A stretch of 64,000 bases of DNA from Candidatus Micrarchaeota archaeon CG1_02_47_40 (GTDB taxonomy: Archaea > Micrarchaeota > Micrarchaeia > Anstonellales > CG1-02-47-40): the NCBI GenBank assembly GCA_001871475.1, contig MNVE01000009.1, forward strand, positions 149,120 to 213,119. The letters are read 5' to 3'. This document shows, in pieces, positions 18,179-28,029 of this stretch; positions within the stretch are counted from its first letter, which is position 1; each line of letters begins with the position of its first letter. The translations under genes were made by a program, and so were the position numbers. Under the pieces are notes generated by a model. That model had not been told where the DNA came from, ran no database searches, and saw only the letters and a program-made list of their open reading frames with translations.

Positions 18179-19591
18179 ATGTCATTCCTTCTCAAATACG
18201 CCCCGAAAACCCTTTCTGAAGTTGCGGGAAACCCGTCTGCAATGGAGGAGATAAGAAAATGGTCCCTTGAGTGGGGGAGGGGAAAGCTGCAAAAGCCTCT
18301 TCTCATATGGGGTCCGACAGGAGTAGGAAAGACTGCAATTGTGCGCGCAGTTGCGGAGGAATTTGATTTTGAACTGGTGGAATTCGGAGGGGATGAAGAA
18401 AGGAATAAAGAGAGGATGGGAAAGGTTTTGGGGGCGGCAGGAAGCTCTGGGAGTATGTTTGGAAAAAGAAGGCTTGTGCTTGTTGATGACGTTGATTCTT
18501 TTTCAAAGGAGGATGCGGGCTTTGTGGGGGTGCTTGGAAAGTTCATAAGCGATGCAAAGCAGCCGGTAATTCTGACTGCGATTGATTTGTATGAGAGAAA
18601 AATAGCGCCCATAAGGAATTCGTGCATGAATGTGCAGCTAAAGAGGATAAATTCAAGTACTGTTGAGAAGGTATTGAAAAGAATAAATGAGGGGGAAGCG
18701 CTTGGGGTTGGGGTAGAAGAGATAAGCGGGATTGCAAGAAATGCCGACGGGGATTTGAGGGGCGCGATAAATGATTTGATGGCGGCAAACCCAAAAAGCG
18801 GGGGAAGGAACCGCAAAAAGGGCATTTTTGAAACTGTGAGGCGAATTTTGCGTGGAAAGAGCTATGAAGAGGGAAGAAGGGCTGTTTTTGAGGCGGATGA
18901 GGAGAGGGATACGCTAAAGTTATGGGTGGAGGAGAATATCCCCCTTGAGTTTGAGAGTGCAGAAGGAAGGGCAGGAGCATTTGGGGCGCTCTCGCGCGCT
19001 GATGTTTTTGACGGAAGGGTCAGGAATAGGCAATATTGGGGCTTTTTGAGATATTCGTCTGATTTGATTGGGGCAGGGGTTTCTCTTTGCGCGCATGAGG
19101 AGAACAGGGGGTTTGTGAATTATGCCTTTCCAAGTTATTTGAGGAAGATGTCTGCAAGCAAGGGAGGGAGGGCTTCAAGGAAAAAAACAGGGCTGAAGGT
19201 TGGGGGAAAACTGCACTGCTCGTGGAGGGATGCAGAGGTGTTTTTCCCGCTTTTGAAAATGCAGATGAAAGAAGAGATGGATGGGGTTTGCGCGCTTTAT
19301 TGTTTTGAGGAGGAGGAGATTGCTTTCTTGAGCGGGAAGACGAAAGCGGAAGTGGAGAAGGAGAGGAAGAAGAAAGAAAAGAAGGAAAATGGAGACACGG
19401 AAAAAGAGAATGGAAAAACTGCTTCGGGAAAAAAAGCGCGCGGGAGAAAAAAGAAAGAGGGAGAAACTGCGGTGAGTAAAAAGGAAGGCGGGAAGGAGAT
19501 TGGGAAAGATAGCGGAAAGGAAAACCGAAAGGAAAGCGGAAAGGAAGCGGACGCTTCAAAGAAGAACGGGAGTCTGGCGGATTTTGTTTAG
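18179..19591 (+). CDS. rfcL: Replication factor C large subunit
   Basis: KYAPKTLSEVAGN, LLIWGPTGVGKTAIVRAVAEE, DDVDSF, NADGDLRGAINDL; K/E-rich tail. Confidence 0.92.
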   Translation: MSFLLKYAPKTLSEVAGNPSAMEEIRKWSLEWGRGKLQKPLLIWGPTGVGKTAIVRAVAEEFDFELVEFGGDEERNKERMGKVLGAAGSSGSMFGKRRLVLVDDVDSFSKEDAGFVGVLGKFISDAKQPVILTAIDLYERKIAPIRNSCMNVQLKRINSSTVEKVLKRINEGEALGVGVEEISGIARNADGDLRGAINDLMAANPKSGGRNRKKGIFETVRRILRGKSYEEGRRAVFEADEERDTLKLWVEENIPLEFESAEGRAGAFGALSRADVFDGRVRNRQYWGFLRYSSDLIGAGVSLCAHEENRGFVNYAFPSYLRKMSASKGGRASRKKTGLKVGGKLHCSWRDAEVFFPLLKMQMKEEMDGVCALYCFEEEEIAFLSGKTKAEVEKERKKKEKKENGDTEKENGKTASGKKARGRKKKEGETAVSKKEGGKEIGKDSGKENRKESGKEADASKKNGSLADFV

Positions 19592-19663
19592 CGCTGGCTT
19601 TCCAAATAGTGTTCATTGGCAGTGCACAACGGTGTTCATTGGCAATGAAAGGCTTTTTGGCGG

Positions 19664-19697
19664 TTTAGTTTTCGTGGCATTATCCACTAAAACTAAA
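19664..19697. promoter_or_regulatory. Inverted repeat upstream of fic gene (candidate operator)
   Basis: TTTAGTTTTCGTGG / CCACTAAAACTAAA, 14 bp with one G:T, 6-nt loop. Confidence 0.5.
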
Positions 19698-19720
19698 GAT
19701 TTGTTTAGATTTGATGGATA

Positions 19721-21007
19721 ATGGTAAGATTTATAAATGCTTTTTGGCATAAAAAAGGTATGAGAACTAAATGGGATGCGCTCTTTGCGCTGTTTAAATT
19801 AAGGAAGGCGAAACTTGGCGTCATTGCAAAAAGAGCCGGCTCTTCCTCCTCTTCAACAAGGCAGAAGCTTCTTGCACTGATGGGGGAGGGACTTGTTGGA
19901 GAAAACTCCCTTGGGGAATATTCGCCGAACAGGAAAAATCCGAAAACATGGAATGCCTTCAATATAATGAAATTCTGCAAAAACAGGGGGGTAAATTACA
20001 ATTTTTTCTTTTCAGGGGAGTTTGCGGAATTGGTGAGAGTAGGCATTGGGAAGGAGGAGGTTTATCTTTCAGATTTTGAAGGGATGAACTGCAAGACGGC
20101 AAGGAAGTATCTGGCATATCTGAACAGAATTAATCTCGTATTTGTAATCTCAAAAAAGCCGCTGAAGGTAAAGTTTGTACGGGAGCCTGTGTTTGAGGAG
20201 GTAATTTCATTTTTTGGGATGGAGATAAAGAAAAAGGCGATGGAGGGAAAGGCTGAAGGGAGCGATGCGTATTCGGAAATAGGGGCGCTGTTGAAAGAGG
20301 TGCGGGAATTACAGAAAAACGCTTCCTTTACGGGTTTGGAGGAGGAGGCAAAGATAGAATTCACTTCCGCCTCAACGCAATTGGAAGGCAATACATTTAC
20401 CTTGGAAGAATCAAAACAGCTGATATTGAATGATGTAATTCCGCAGGATAAAAAACTAAAGGAGGCAAACGAAGTCAAGAATTATTTTGGCGCGCTGGAT
20501 TATATGATTAGGCACATCAAGGAGCCCCTTTCAATTGATTTTATCGTTGATTTGCACAGGGTAGTCGTGTATAATTTGGGGGTGAAGGAGGGGATTAGGA
20601 GCGCGAACGTTTCAATAAAGGGGAATCCCTTTTACAAAATAGCGCATTTTTCGCAGATTCTGCCAATGCTTAATGAGCTGTGCAGAAAAATAAATGAGTT
20701 TAATGGGAGAAAAAGAAGCATACGGAAAACCATTGAGTTTGCGGTTTTTGCGCACAATGAATTCCAGCACATCCATCCATTTGAAGACGGAAACAGCCGG
20801 ATGACGAGGCTCGTTTGGAACTACGTTTTGATGAGGAATGGCTTTCCTCTCATTAACATATACGCAAATGCGAAGGAGGAATATCTCTCATTGACGAAAC
20901 TTGCGCGAGAAAGGGATGATGGGAAGCTGAATTCTTTTTTTACCGGAATGATAAAGGATAATTTGTATAAGAGGGTTAGAGGAGGGAAGGCGGATGGCGC
21001 GGGTTAG
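19721..21007 (+). CDS. Fic-family protein with N-terminal HTH-like region
   Basis: Fic motif HIHPFEDGNSRMTR and upstream inhibitory-type STQLEGNTFTLEE. Confidence 0.9.
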   Translation: MVRFINAFWHKKGMRTKWDALFALFKLRKAKLGVIAKRAGSSSSSTRQKLLALMGEGLVGENSLGEYSPNRKNPKTWNAFNIMKFCKNRGVNYNFFFSGEFAELVRVGIGKEEVYLSDFEGMNCKTARKYLAYLNRINLVFVISKKPLKVKFVREPVFEEVISFFGMEIKKKAMEGKAEGSDAYSEIGALLKEVRELQKNASFTGLEEEAKIEFTSASTQLEGNTFTLEESKQLILNDVIPQDKKLKEANEVKNYFGALDYMIRHIKEPLSIDFIVDLHRVVVYNLGVKEGIRSANVSIKGNPFYKIAHFSQILPMLNELCRKINEFNGRKRSIRKTIEFAVFAHNEFQHIHPFEDGNSRMTRLVWNYVLMRNGFPLINIYANAKEEYLSLTKLARERDDGKLNSFFTGMIKDNLYKRVRGGKADGAG

Positions 21008-21041
21008 TTTTTATATATCTTAGGAGTGTGGATAAGAACAA

Positions 21042-24000
21042 ATGGCAATCAGGGATTTCATAAACTCCCTCAAAAAGGAGCTTCAGGAGGAGGGGGATGC
21101 GCCCAGCGGCGAGGAAGAAGTGCCCAGCGGGCAGAAGGAAAAGGAAGAGGAAACTGAAAAGGAAATGCAGGAGAAGGAAAGGGAAGCCGTAAAAAAGGGA
21201 GTGGAAGCAAGGAAAGCGCCTCCTTCTGGAACGGCAAAAACAAACGCTCCTGTACAAACTGCAAAAACTGATTCTGCAATAGGGCAAACTGGTGCTGGAG
21301 GGGCGCAAGGAGAAGTGAGGGCACCCCAAATTCCGCAGGGGGCGGCACCTCAAGCAACACGGCATCCGGCGCAAAAAGAACCGCAAAAAAAGGAGACGCG
21401 CCTTGGCACGCCTGCGGACGGGACTATTTTGCAGTCGGGAGAGGTAAGGGAGGCAAAGGAAGATGCAAAATTAATGACTAGCGAGGAGAAGTACGCAAAA
21501 TACATTGAAAGTGAGGGAGAAGAGGATGAAGGGAAAGGAGGCGGAGCGGGAAGCGGAGGAGGGTTTGAAGGGGATGCCATTTCTTCCGTGCGCATGGGAA
21601 TAGAGATTGACAAATTAAAGGCGCAAATCACAGCACTGCGGGAAATGAGGAGCATTTCGGAGGAGAGGTTTTACAAAATCAATGAGGAGATTGGACAGCT
21701 CAAGAACACTATTTATGAAATTGACAAAAATACCATTGATTTGAAGAAGAGGGCAGAGATTGCCGCATCCCTTGTGGAGTCGGTGCAGCCGCAAACACTG
21801 CTAAAGGAAGTAAAGAGAGGGGAAATTGAGGTAGAAAAAATAAAGGCGATACAGGAGAAGACGGGCGCTCTGCAGGACAATATGAACGCGGAATTAAAGG
21901 ATATCCGTGCGCGCGTGGCAGTTTTTAGGGGCGCGGATGCGATACGCGAGCTGAATGAGGAGATGCAGCACGAGCTTGTGGAGCTCAAAAAAACCGAGGC
22001 ATCCATTGAACAGCACGCGGACAAGGTGGAGTATATTTACGTAATGTTCCAGAAGAAATTCTCAAAGTTTGAGCCGGTATTCCAGCAGGTAACTGATTTG
22101 TCAGCCTCAATAAACCGCATGAGGATGGAGAATGACAAGGTAAAGATGGGCATTGCGGACTTGGCTACGAAAAACGAGCTTGCGGAAGTGACAAACGAGC
22201 TTCGCACGAAAACAAAGGCGATTGAAAAGTTCTCAAGCGGGGTTGAACGGATAAAGGCGGATATTGAGGCGGGATTCAAAGAAAGAGAGGATGCCCTGCA
22301 GAAAATGCTTGAAGGGAACATGGCGTATATGAAGCGCTACATGGAAAGCGCAAAGGAGGAGCAGGATAATGCAAGCAGGAGCTTCTTTGAGGAGTCCGAA
22401 GCGATACTTGCACAGCTAAAAGAGTATCAGAAAACCTCGCAGAAAGCGATGATGGATATTGTTGGCGGGGTGCGGGGCTCGCTTGAGGAAGTGGAAACCG
22501 ACATGGGAAAGAAGATAAAGAGGATTGAGGAGGGGCTGCGCGGCGCCATTGAGGATGTTGCACGGGAAAACGAAGGGAGAGTTAGGAGGGGCGAGCTTGA
22601 GAACTCAAAGCTGAAGGAGGAAATGCTTGATATTGAGAACCGACTGCGCGCGAAAATGGATGTGCTTGAAGGAGAGGTTACGAAGGTGAGGGAGTATCTT
22701 CTGCTTGCCACAAGGCTGGAAAAGCAGGAGATGGAAGAGCGGCGCATGGTAAGGGAAAAGGAAACGCTTGCAAAAAAGATGAAGGACATTGTGCATGGGA
22801 TAGATTCGGAGGGGGATGCGGGGAAAACGCACGCCCCCCAAGAAAGTGAGGTTAGGCGCAGAGGTTATGAGGAAGGGGAAGCGCGGGAAGGCGAATATTC
22901 GCATGGCGGGAAGGAAGAGGAGCTGGGGCGCGTGAAGGACAGTAGGTATGGGGAAGCGAGAAGAGAGCGGTATGGCAATTATGAAAGTGGTGTGAAGCAG
23001 GATGAGTATGCAAGAAGAGATAATGATTATGGACATGGGAGAAGAGAAGAGGATGAAAAGGCGCGAAGAGTTGATTATGCGCGCAGCGGCGGTTTTGAAA
23101 GCGAGGAAGTTGAGGGTCCCCCCTGGAGCAGGCAGGGTGCAAAGGAGAGGATGGCAAAAAAGCTCTTGAGTGATGAATGGGAAAAACCTTCAGCAGGAGG
23201 AGATTCCGAAGGTGAGAAGGTTCCTGCAAAAAAGAAATTGGATGATTTGGAGAAGGAGCTGGTGGCGCTTGGAAGGGAAAGCCAGAGCGCGAAAAAAGCG
23301 GAAGATGATGCACTGCTTGAGAAGGAGATTGCAAGGAGAAGGGAGATGGCAGGAGAAAAGGAAGAAGGGGAAGTGGAAAGGAGGGAGCGCGAGCGGACGA
23401 TGCCAAAAGAGAAAGAAGTGAAGATGGAAGAAGTTGATATTGCATTACAGGAGGAAAGACAAAAACTGGAAGCGAAAAAGACAGCACCTGCTGCAGCTTC
23501 CAATGTGCTGATGGAACCGGAGGAGATGGCGGCTATACAGGAGAAGGAAGAAGCGGCAAGGAAGGCGGCGGAAGAAGCAAAGAATGCCAAAATTGCAGAG
23601 GCAAGAGCTGAAGCGGCAAGAAGAAGCGGAATGGGGAGGGGAGTTGGGGGGGCGGCAAATAAGGAAGCAGATATAAAAGATGCAAGAAAGGCAGGGGGAG
23701 ATGCAGGAAAGATGGAGGAGAGGGATGATAATAATAGTGTAAAAGGAGCAGGAGAAATTGAAGGCAACGCTGGGAAGGATGAAGGAAAGGCAGAAGAAGA
23801 TGCAAAAAAAGTTGAAGATGAAAAAGAAGAGGCATTACAAGGAAAAGACAAGGAAAGGCCCCCGAAAAAGGAAGAGCTTATGCCAAAGCAATACCCGAAA
23901 ATAGATGAAAAAAAACCCGCTGGAAGCGCGGACTGGGAAACTTACCCGAAAAAAGCGGAATGGCAGCCCGAGGCAAAGCACGTTGAGTCTTTTAAGATAG

Positions 24001-24092
24001 CAGAGGGATGGGGCAGCTTCCTGGGAAAGCTTGCAAAGGCATTTCCTGCCAAAAAGGATGGGGGAGCGGCACCGGCGGCTGCGTCTGGCTGA
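21042..24092 (+). CDS. Long coiled-coil protein (1016 aa)
   Basis: Heptad-rich charged sequence throughout, no TM segment seen. Confidence 0.7.
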   Translation: MAIRDFINSLKKELQEEGDAPSGEEEVPSGQKEKEEETEKEMQEKEREAVKKGVEARKAPPSGTAKTNAPVQTAKTDSAIGQTGAGGAQGEVRAPQIPQGAAPQATRHPAQKEPQKKETRLGTPADGTILQSGEVREAKEDAKLMTSEEKYAKYIESEGEEDEGKGGGAGSGGGFEGDAISSVRMGIEIDKLKAQITALREMRSISEERFYKINEEIGQLKNTIYEIDKNTIDLKKRAEIAASLVESVQPQTLLKEVKRGEIEVEKIKAIQEKTGALQDNMNAELKDIRARVAVFRGADAIRELNEEMQHELVELKKTEASIEQHADKVEYIYVMFQKKFSKFEPVFQQVTDLSASINRMRMENDKVKMGIADLATKNELAEVTNELRTKTKAIEKFSSGVERIKADIEAGFKEREDALQKMLEGNMAYMKRYMESAKEEQDNASRSFFEESEAILAQLKEYQKTSQKAMMDIVGGVRGSLEEVETDMGKKIKRIEEGLRGAIEDVARENEGRVRRGELENSKLKEEMLDIENRLRAKMDVLEGEVTKVREYLLLATRLEKQEMEERRMVREKETLAKKMKDIVHGIDSEGDAGKTHAPQESEVRRRGYEEGEAREGEYSHGGKEEELGRVKDSRYGEARRERYGNYESGVKQDEYARRDNDYGHGRREEDEKARRVDYARSGGFESEEVEGPPWSRQGAKERMAKKLLSDEWEKPSAGGDSEGEKVPAKKKLDDLEKELVALGRESQSAKKAEDDALLEKEIARRREMAGEKEEGEVERRERERTMPKEKEVKMEEVDIALQEERQKLEAKKTAPAAASNVLMEPEEMAAIQEKEEAARKAAEEAKNAKIAEARAEAARRSGMGRGVGGAANKEADIKDARKAGGDAGKMEERDDNNSVKGAGEIEGNAGKDEGKAEEDAKKVEDEKEEALQGKDKERPPKKEELMPKQYPKIDEKKPAGSADWETYPKKAEWQPEAKHVESFKIAEGWGSFLGKLAKAFPAKKDGGAAPAAASG

Positions 24093-24108
24093 ATTAGAGT
24101 TTGCTGCT

Positions 24109-24133
24109 TAAAACCGTCCTTTTAAGCAGTTTT
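24109..24133. terminator. Hairpin after coiled-coil gene
   Basis: CTGCTTAAAA ccgtcc TTTTAAGCAG inverted repeat followed by TTTTAG. Confidence 0.45.
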
Positions 24134-24197
24134 AGAGGCAGGTTCATCTCGATTAGTTACAAAAATACTTACAGATACCGTGGAAGGGAATCCGTGA

Positions 24198-25343
24198 TTA
24201 TGTTTGTTCTTCTATTTCTTCATCATCGTCTTCGATTATATTAAACTCGACTTTACTTTGTAATATAATTTCGCGGATTATAGATTTCAAATATCCTTTT
24301 TTGATTGCGATATTGAGATATGCAACCAATTTAGGGATATTGATAATTTCCTCGATACATTCCATGTATTTTTTAACAATAGTCTTAATCGTATAAATGT
24401 CTTCAGCGTTTTCTTTCATCTTTTGGATTAATTCTTCTATAGTATTATCGGATTTGACGACAAAGGTTATTGGGTATCTCTCTATTTTATCGATATCTAA
24501 AAAGAATTTGTGCACGTCTGTTGTTTCAGTTACCTGAAAAAATCTACCAAGCGGTTTCATTACAAAATCAATACCCCCATCATTAGCGTTAGTTCTTCCC
24601 GTCTTATATAAAATCAAATTATGTTTATTGATATTCGCCATGTTAAAACCAAAATATAATATTTGACCATGGTAAAAATATTTTAGGATGCTATAACTTA
24701 CAATTTCAAAAATTCTTGCATCGACATTAGGGGCGAGTAATTTTTTTATGAACTGACCCGCTTTATCGGTATTGGCACGTTCAAGTTTTGTAATTTCCTC
24801 GCAAGATTTGATAAATGACTTAAAAGAAGACTGTTTCACTTCAACATAAGCATCAATTATTTTGATGATTGTATCGGAAAGATTAATTTTTTCTTTTTCG
24901 ATAGAAATAACAAGCAAATTTTCGCTAAACCAATACTTGTTAGTTGAAACGTCCCTTATTATTGGAATGTGTTTTGAAGTTGGAAAGTACTTTTTAAATT
25001 CCTCGTTTAATCTGTGGTTTAAGGCATGATTCTGTAATTTTTGGCCAAATGGCAATTCTCTCTGTCTTGTAAATAAATCTACAAACTTTGCACCGGAGTA
25101 TGAGTTATAATTTCCTTTTTTGTAAAAACCATTTTTTATGTAATCTTCAACTAAAACATAAATGGCATAGATATTGGCAAAACTTCCCCTTGATTTTGAG
25201 CCACTGTCTGCTGAACGAGTTTTGATATTCAGATACTGAATAATCAATGATTTATCAAAAATATCTTGATACTTTTCTCCAAAATCCTGTTTTAAAATCT
25301 CGATTATTTTATTGGAGAATGAGTAATTCTTCTGTTTGGACAT
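24198..25343 (-). CDS. Putative type II restriction endonuclease
   Basis: Overlaps the methyltransferase gene by 35 nt; GGIDFVMKPLGRFFQVTET resembles the PD-(D/E)XK-like core of restriction enzymes. Confidence 0.65.
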   Translation of the reverse strand: MSKQKNYSFSNKIIEILKQDFGEKYQDIFDKSLIIQYLNIKTRSADSGSKSRGSFANIYAIYVLVEDYIKNGFYKKGNYNSYSGAKFVDLFTRQRELPFGQKLQNHALNHRLNEEFKKYFPTSKHIPIIRDVSTNKYWFSENLLVISIEKEKINLSDTIIKIIDAYVEVKQSSFKSFIKSCEEITKLERANTDKAGQFIKKLLAPNVDARIFEIVSYSILKYFYHGQILYFGFNMANINKHNLILYKTGRTNANDGGIDFVMKPLGRFFQVTETTDVHKFFLDIDKIERYPITFVVKSDNTIEELIQKMKENAEDIYTIKTIVKKYMECIEEIINIPKLVAYLNIAIKKGYLKSIIREIILQSKVEFNIIEDDDEEIEEQT

Positions 25344-26157
25344 TATGAAAAACCTCCAATTTTATCTGCGATTTTGAGTTCATCAACTCTTGGTTGACAT
25401 CTATTAGTCTTCTTTTTCCATTGTTGAAATAATCGTCATCTAATTCTATACCTATTGATTTACGATTAAGCTTCCTAGCAACAACGGAGGTTGTAAATGT
25501 GCCCGAGAATGGATCAAGGATTACATCTCCCGGGTTACTACTTGCTAAGATAATCCTATTTAATAGTGCTTCTGGCTTTTGTGACGGATGTTCTTCATAT
25601 TCGGGCATTCTAAATCTAACTCGTGGGATATACCACACATTTCCTGGCACTTTAAGACTATTATATACGCTTGGAACTGCTTTTCTATAATCAATCAACT
25701 TTCTTTTTGCGCCTGTTTTTGCTTCAATGAGTATATCTTGAGCATTAAAAACATAGTCATTTTTATCTTTTACGGCAAAGAGAATTGGTTCATAAAGCGA
25801 ACCGTAATAATTTTTTGCCTGAACTCCGGAACTATCATAATACCATATTATTCTCGCTAAAACATGCATTTTTTTCCTTAAAAAAATATCAAAAAAAGGA
25901 GCATATTGGGTTGCGCCCATTAAATATATTGAACCGTTATTCTTTAATTTATTTATACATAACTCAATCCACTCGTAACACCATTCAAGATATTTTTCAT
26001 CACTTTCCCATTTATCTTTATATCCATTGAAGTTTTTTCCAATGTTGTAAGGCGGATCAGCAAAAATTAAATCAACTGACTTATCCGGGAGATTTTTTAA
26101 TATTTTAACTGCATCCCCTTTTAGCAGGATGTGTCCATTTAACTCAAATGTATCCAT
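25309..26157 (-). CDS. DNA (adenine-N6-type) methyltransferase
   Basis: DLIFADPPYNIGKNFNG and HPSQKPEALLNRIILASSNPGDVILDPFSGTFTTSVVARKLNRKSIGIELDDDY. Confidence 0.92.
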   Translation of the reverse strand: MDTFELNGHILLKGDAVKILKNLPDKSVDLIFADPPYNIGKNFNGYKDKWESDEKYLEWCYEWIELCINKLKNNGSIYLMGATQYAPFFDIFLRKKMHVLARIIWYYDSSGVQAKNYYGSLYEPILFAVKDKNDYVFNAQDILIEAKTGAKRKLIDYRKAVPSVYNSLKVPGNVWYIPRVRFRMPEYEEHPSQKPEALLNRIILASSNPGDVILDPFSGTFTTSVVARKLNRKSIGIELDDDYFNNGKRRLIDVNQELMNSKSQIKLEVFHNVQTEELLILQ

Positions 26158-26371
26158 AATATAGTTAAGTCGGAGCTTTTGTTTAAATATCTTGCGTGGT
26201 TAGTAGCGTTGCAACATCTGAGTTTTAAGCGTCTTTCTGAATCTCCCTCCGACTTCTTGAGCAAAACCATCCGTTTTTAGCAATGCCGGTTTAACCTATT
26301 TATTTAAAAACAGGCGCAAGCAAAATAATCTCCCTGAACATAGATGACACTATAGGAAAAAAGGTGTATGA

Positions 26372-26797
26372 ATGGTTACTGTTTATGACGCTGAAGTGAA
26401 TGCATTGATAAAGGAGGCTGCACGCAAGCTTGAGGAGATGGGAATAAAGAGGCCCGATTACCTTGAGTTTGTAAAAAGCGGCGCGCACGCGGAAAGAAGG
26501 CCGACACAGCAGAATTTCTGGCACCTTCGCTGCGCCTCCCTCTTGAGAAAAGTATATCTCTCGCAGGGAACCGCAATAGGCGTGAACCGCTTGAGAAGGC
26601 ATTATGGGGGAAGGAAAAACAGGGGAGTTGCGCCTGAAAAGGCAAAGCGCGCCTCCGGCTCAATAATAAGAAGGGCATTTATGGCGCTTGAGAAGGTCGG
26701 GTTTGTTGAGAAGGGAAAGAAGGGAAGGAGAATAAGCCCGGCAGGAGTGAAATTCCTTGATTCGGTTGCGCGCTCCGTAACGAAAAAGGAAAGTTAG
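26372..26797 (+). CDS. rps19e: 30S ribosomal protein S19e
   Basis: WHLRCASLLRKVYLSQGTAIGVNRLRRHYGGRKNRGVAPEKAKRASGSIIRRAFMALEKVGFVEK. Confidence 0.95.
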   Translation: MVTVYDAEVNALIKEAARKLEEMGIKRPDYLEFVKSGAHAERRPTQQNFWHLRCASLLRKVYLSQGTAIGVNRLRRHYGGRKNRGVAPEKAKRASGSIIRRAFMALEKVGFVEKGKKGRRISPAGVKFLDSVARSVTKKES

Positions 26798-26806
26798 GGA
26801 GTTTAT

Positions 26807-27118
26807 ATGGTAGAAGAGGAAATGGGCTCTTTGCGCGAGAAGAAATTAAGAGAGCGGCTTTCCCAGATGCAAAAGCAGGAAGAGTATGAAGCGCAGGTGC
26901 GCATGGTATTGAGGAAATTCCTCACGGATGATGCGTACGAGCGGATGATGAACGTGCGCATCTCAAACAAGCAGTTGTATTTTGGAGCCGCTGCCGCGAT
27001 TGCGCAGGCTGCTTCCGCAGGGCAGGTGCAGGGAAAAATAAGCGGGGAAAAACTCAAAAGCCTGCTTGCAGGCATGACGGAGCGGCGCGAGACGACATTG
27101 GAGATAAAGAAGAAGTGA
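26807..27118 (+). CDS. PDCD5/TFAR19-family DNA-binding protein
   Basis: REKKLRERLSQMQKQEEYEAQVRMVLRKFLTDDAYERMMNVRISNKQLY. Confidence 0.85.
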   Translation: MVEEEMGSLREKKLRERLSQMQKQEEYEAQVRMVLRKFLTDDAYERMMNVRISNKQLYFGAAAAIAQAASAGQVQGKISGEKLKSLLAGMTERRETTLEIKKK

Positions 27119-27278
27119 AAGGAGCAAAAGCGAGCATTGAAGATAAAGAAGAAATGAATGAAACAAAAATGCGCACTGAAGATAAAAAAGAAGTGAAAAG
27201 GAAACTCCGCTGAAAAAGCAAAAAGGAACGAATGAAGCAGAAACGAACGCTGAAAAAGCAAAAAAAAGCGAATGTGAT
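27095..27278 (+). repeat. ~39-nt degenerate tandem repeat starting in the 3' end of the PDCD5 gene
   Basis: CATTGGAGATAAAGAAGAAGTGA / CATTGAAGATAAAGAAGAAATGA / CACTGAAGATAAAAAAGAAGTGA / CGCTGAAAAAGC / CGCTGAAAAAGC at offsets 39, 39, 34, 40. Confidence 0.8.
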
Positions 27279-27282
27279 ATTT

Positions 27283-27447
27283 ATGGTGAAAAAAACTGCG
27301 CATAGGAAGGCGCGCCTCGTGCGCGCACAGGCAAGAAACAGGCGCATGCCAGTTTTTGTGATTGCAAAAACGAACAGGAGAATCGCAAGCAACCGCGAGA
27401 AGCGCGACTGGAGAAGGCAGAAGCTCAAAAGCACGGAAAAAGACTAG
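27283..27447 (+). CDS. rpl39e: 50S ribosomal protein L39e
   Basis: MVKKTAHRKARLVRAQARNRRMPVFVIAKTNRRIASNREKRDWRRQKLK. Confidence 0.88.
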   Translation: MVKKTAHRKARLVRAQARNRRMPVFVIAKTNRRIASNREKRDWRRQKLKSTEKD

Positions 27448-27458
27448 GTGAATGAATT

Positions 27459-27968
27459 ATGGCTGAAAAACTTGAACGAGTTTACAATGTGAACCTGCGC
27501 AGCGCTTACAATTACCCGCGAACGGTGCGTGCAAGAAAGGCGCTTATTATGCTTCGTGCATTCGTAGAAAGGCACATGAAAAGTGCAGAGGTAACTATTT
27601 CAAACGCGCTGAACCACGAGATATGGAGGAACGGGATGCAGAAACCGCCGATAAGGATGAGAATAAAGGCAGTGCGGGAAGATGGGAAGGTAAGCGCGCT
27701 TCTTTTTGGCGAGGATGAAATAAAAGCAGCCGGGGAAAAGAGAAGAGGGGAAAAGAAAAAGAAGGCGGCGGATAAGAGGGGAAAGAGGGAGCGGGAGAAA
27801 AAGGAGAGGGAAGCGAAAAAAACTTCCGCGCCGGCAAAAGAAGCCCCTAAAAAAGAGCAGCCGGCAGCCGCACCTGTAAGCAAGGCAGTAAAGGAAGCCC
27901 CTGCAAAAGTTCCTACTTTTGCAGACGTGCCCGCAGGGCACGCGGATGCAAAGGGAAATGCCCCATAA
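27459..27968 (+). CDS. rpl31e: 50S ribosomal protein L31e with K/E/A-rich C-terminal extension
   Basis: RVYNVNLRSAYNYPRTVRARKALIMLRAFVERHMKSAEVTISNALNHEIWRNGMQKPPIRMRIKAVRED. Confidence 0.92.
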   Translation: MAEKLERVYNVNLRSAYNYPRTVRARKALIMLRAFVERHMKSAEVTISNALNHEIWRNGMQKPPIRMRIKAVREDGKVSALLFGEDEIKAAGEKRRGEKKKKAADKRGKREREKKEREAKKTSAPAKEAPKKEQPAAAPVSKAVKEAPAKVPTFADVPAGHADAKGNAP

Positions 27969-28029
27969 GTATATCTTCACCCCGCAAACGGCTGCAAATT
28001 ATTAAAAGTTGAAGGAGAGAGATTAACTC

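Noticed and set aside
22852-23851. Antisense Ser/Ala/Leu-rich ORFs over the 1016-aa coiled-coil gene
   Set aside because: Shadow ORFs of a purine-rich gene.
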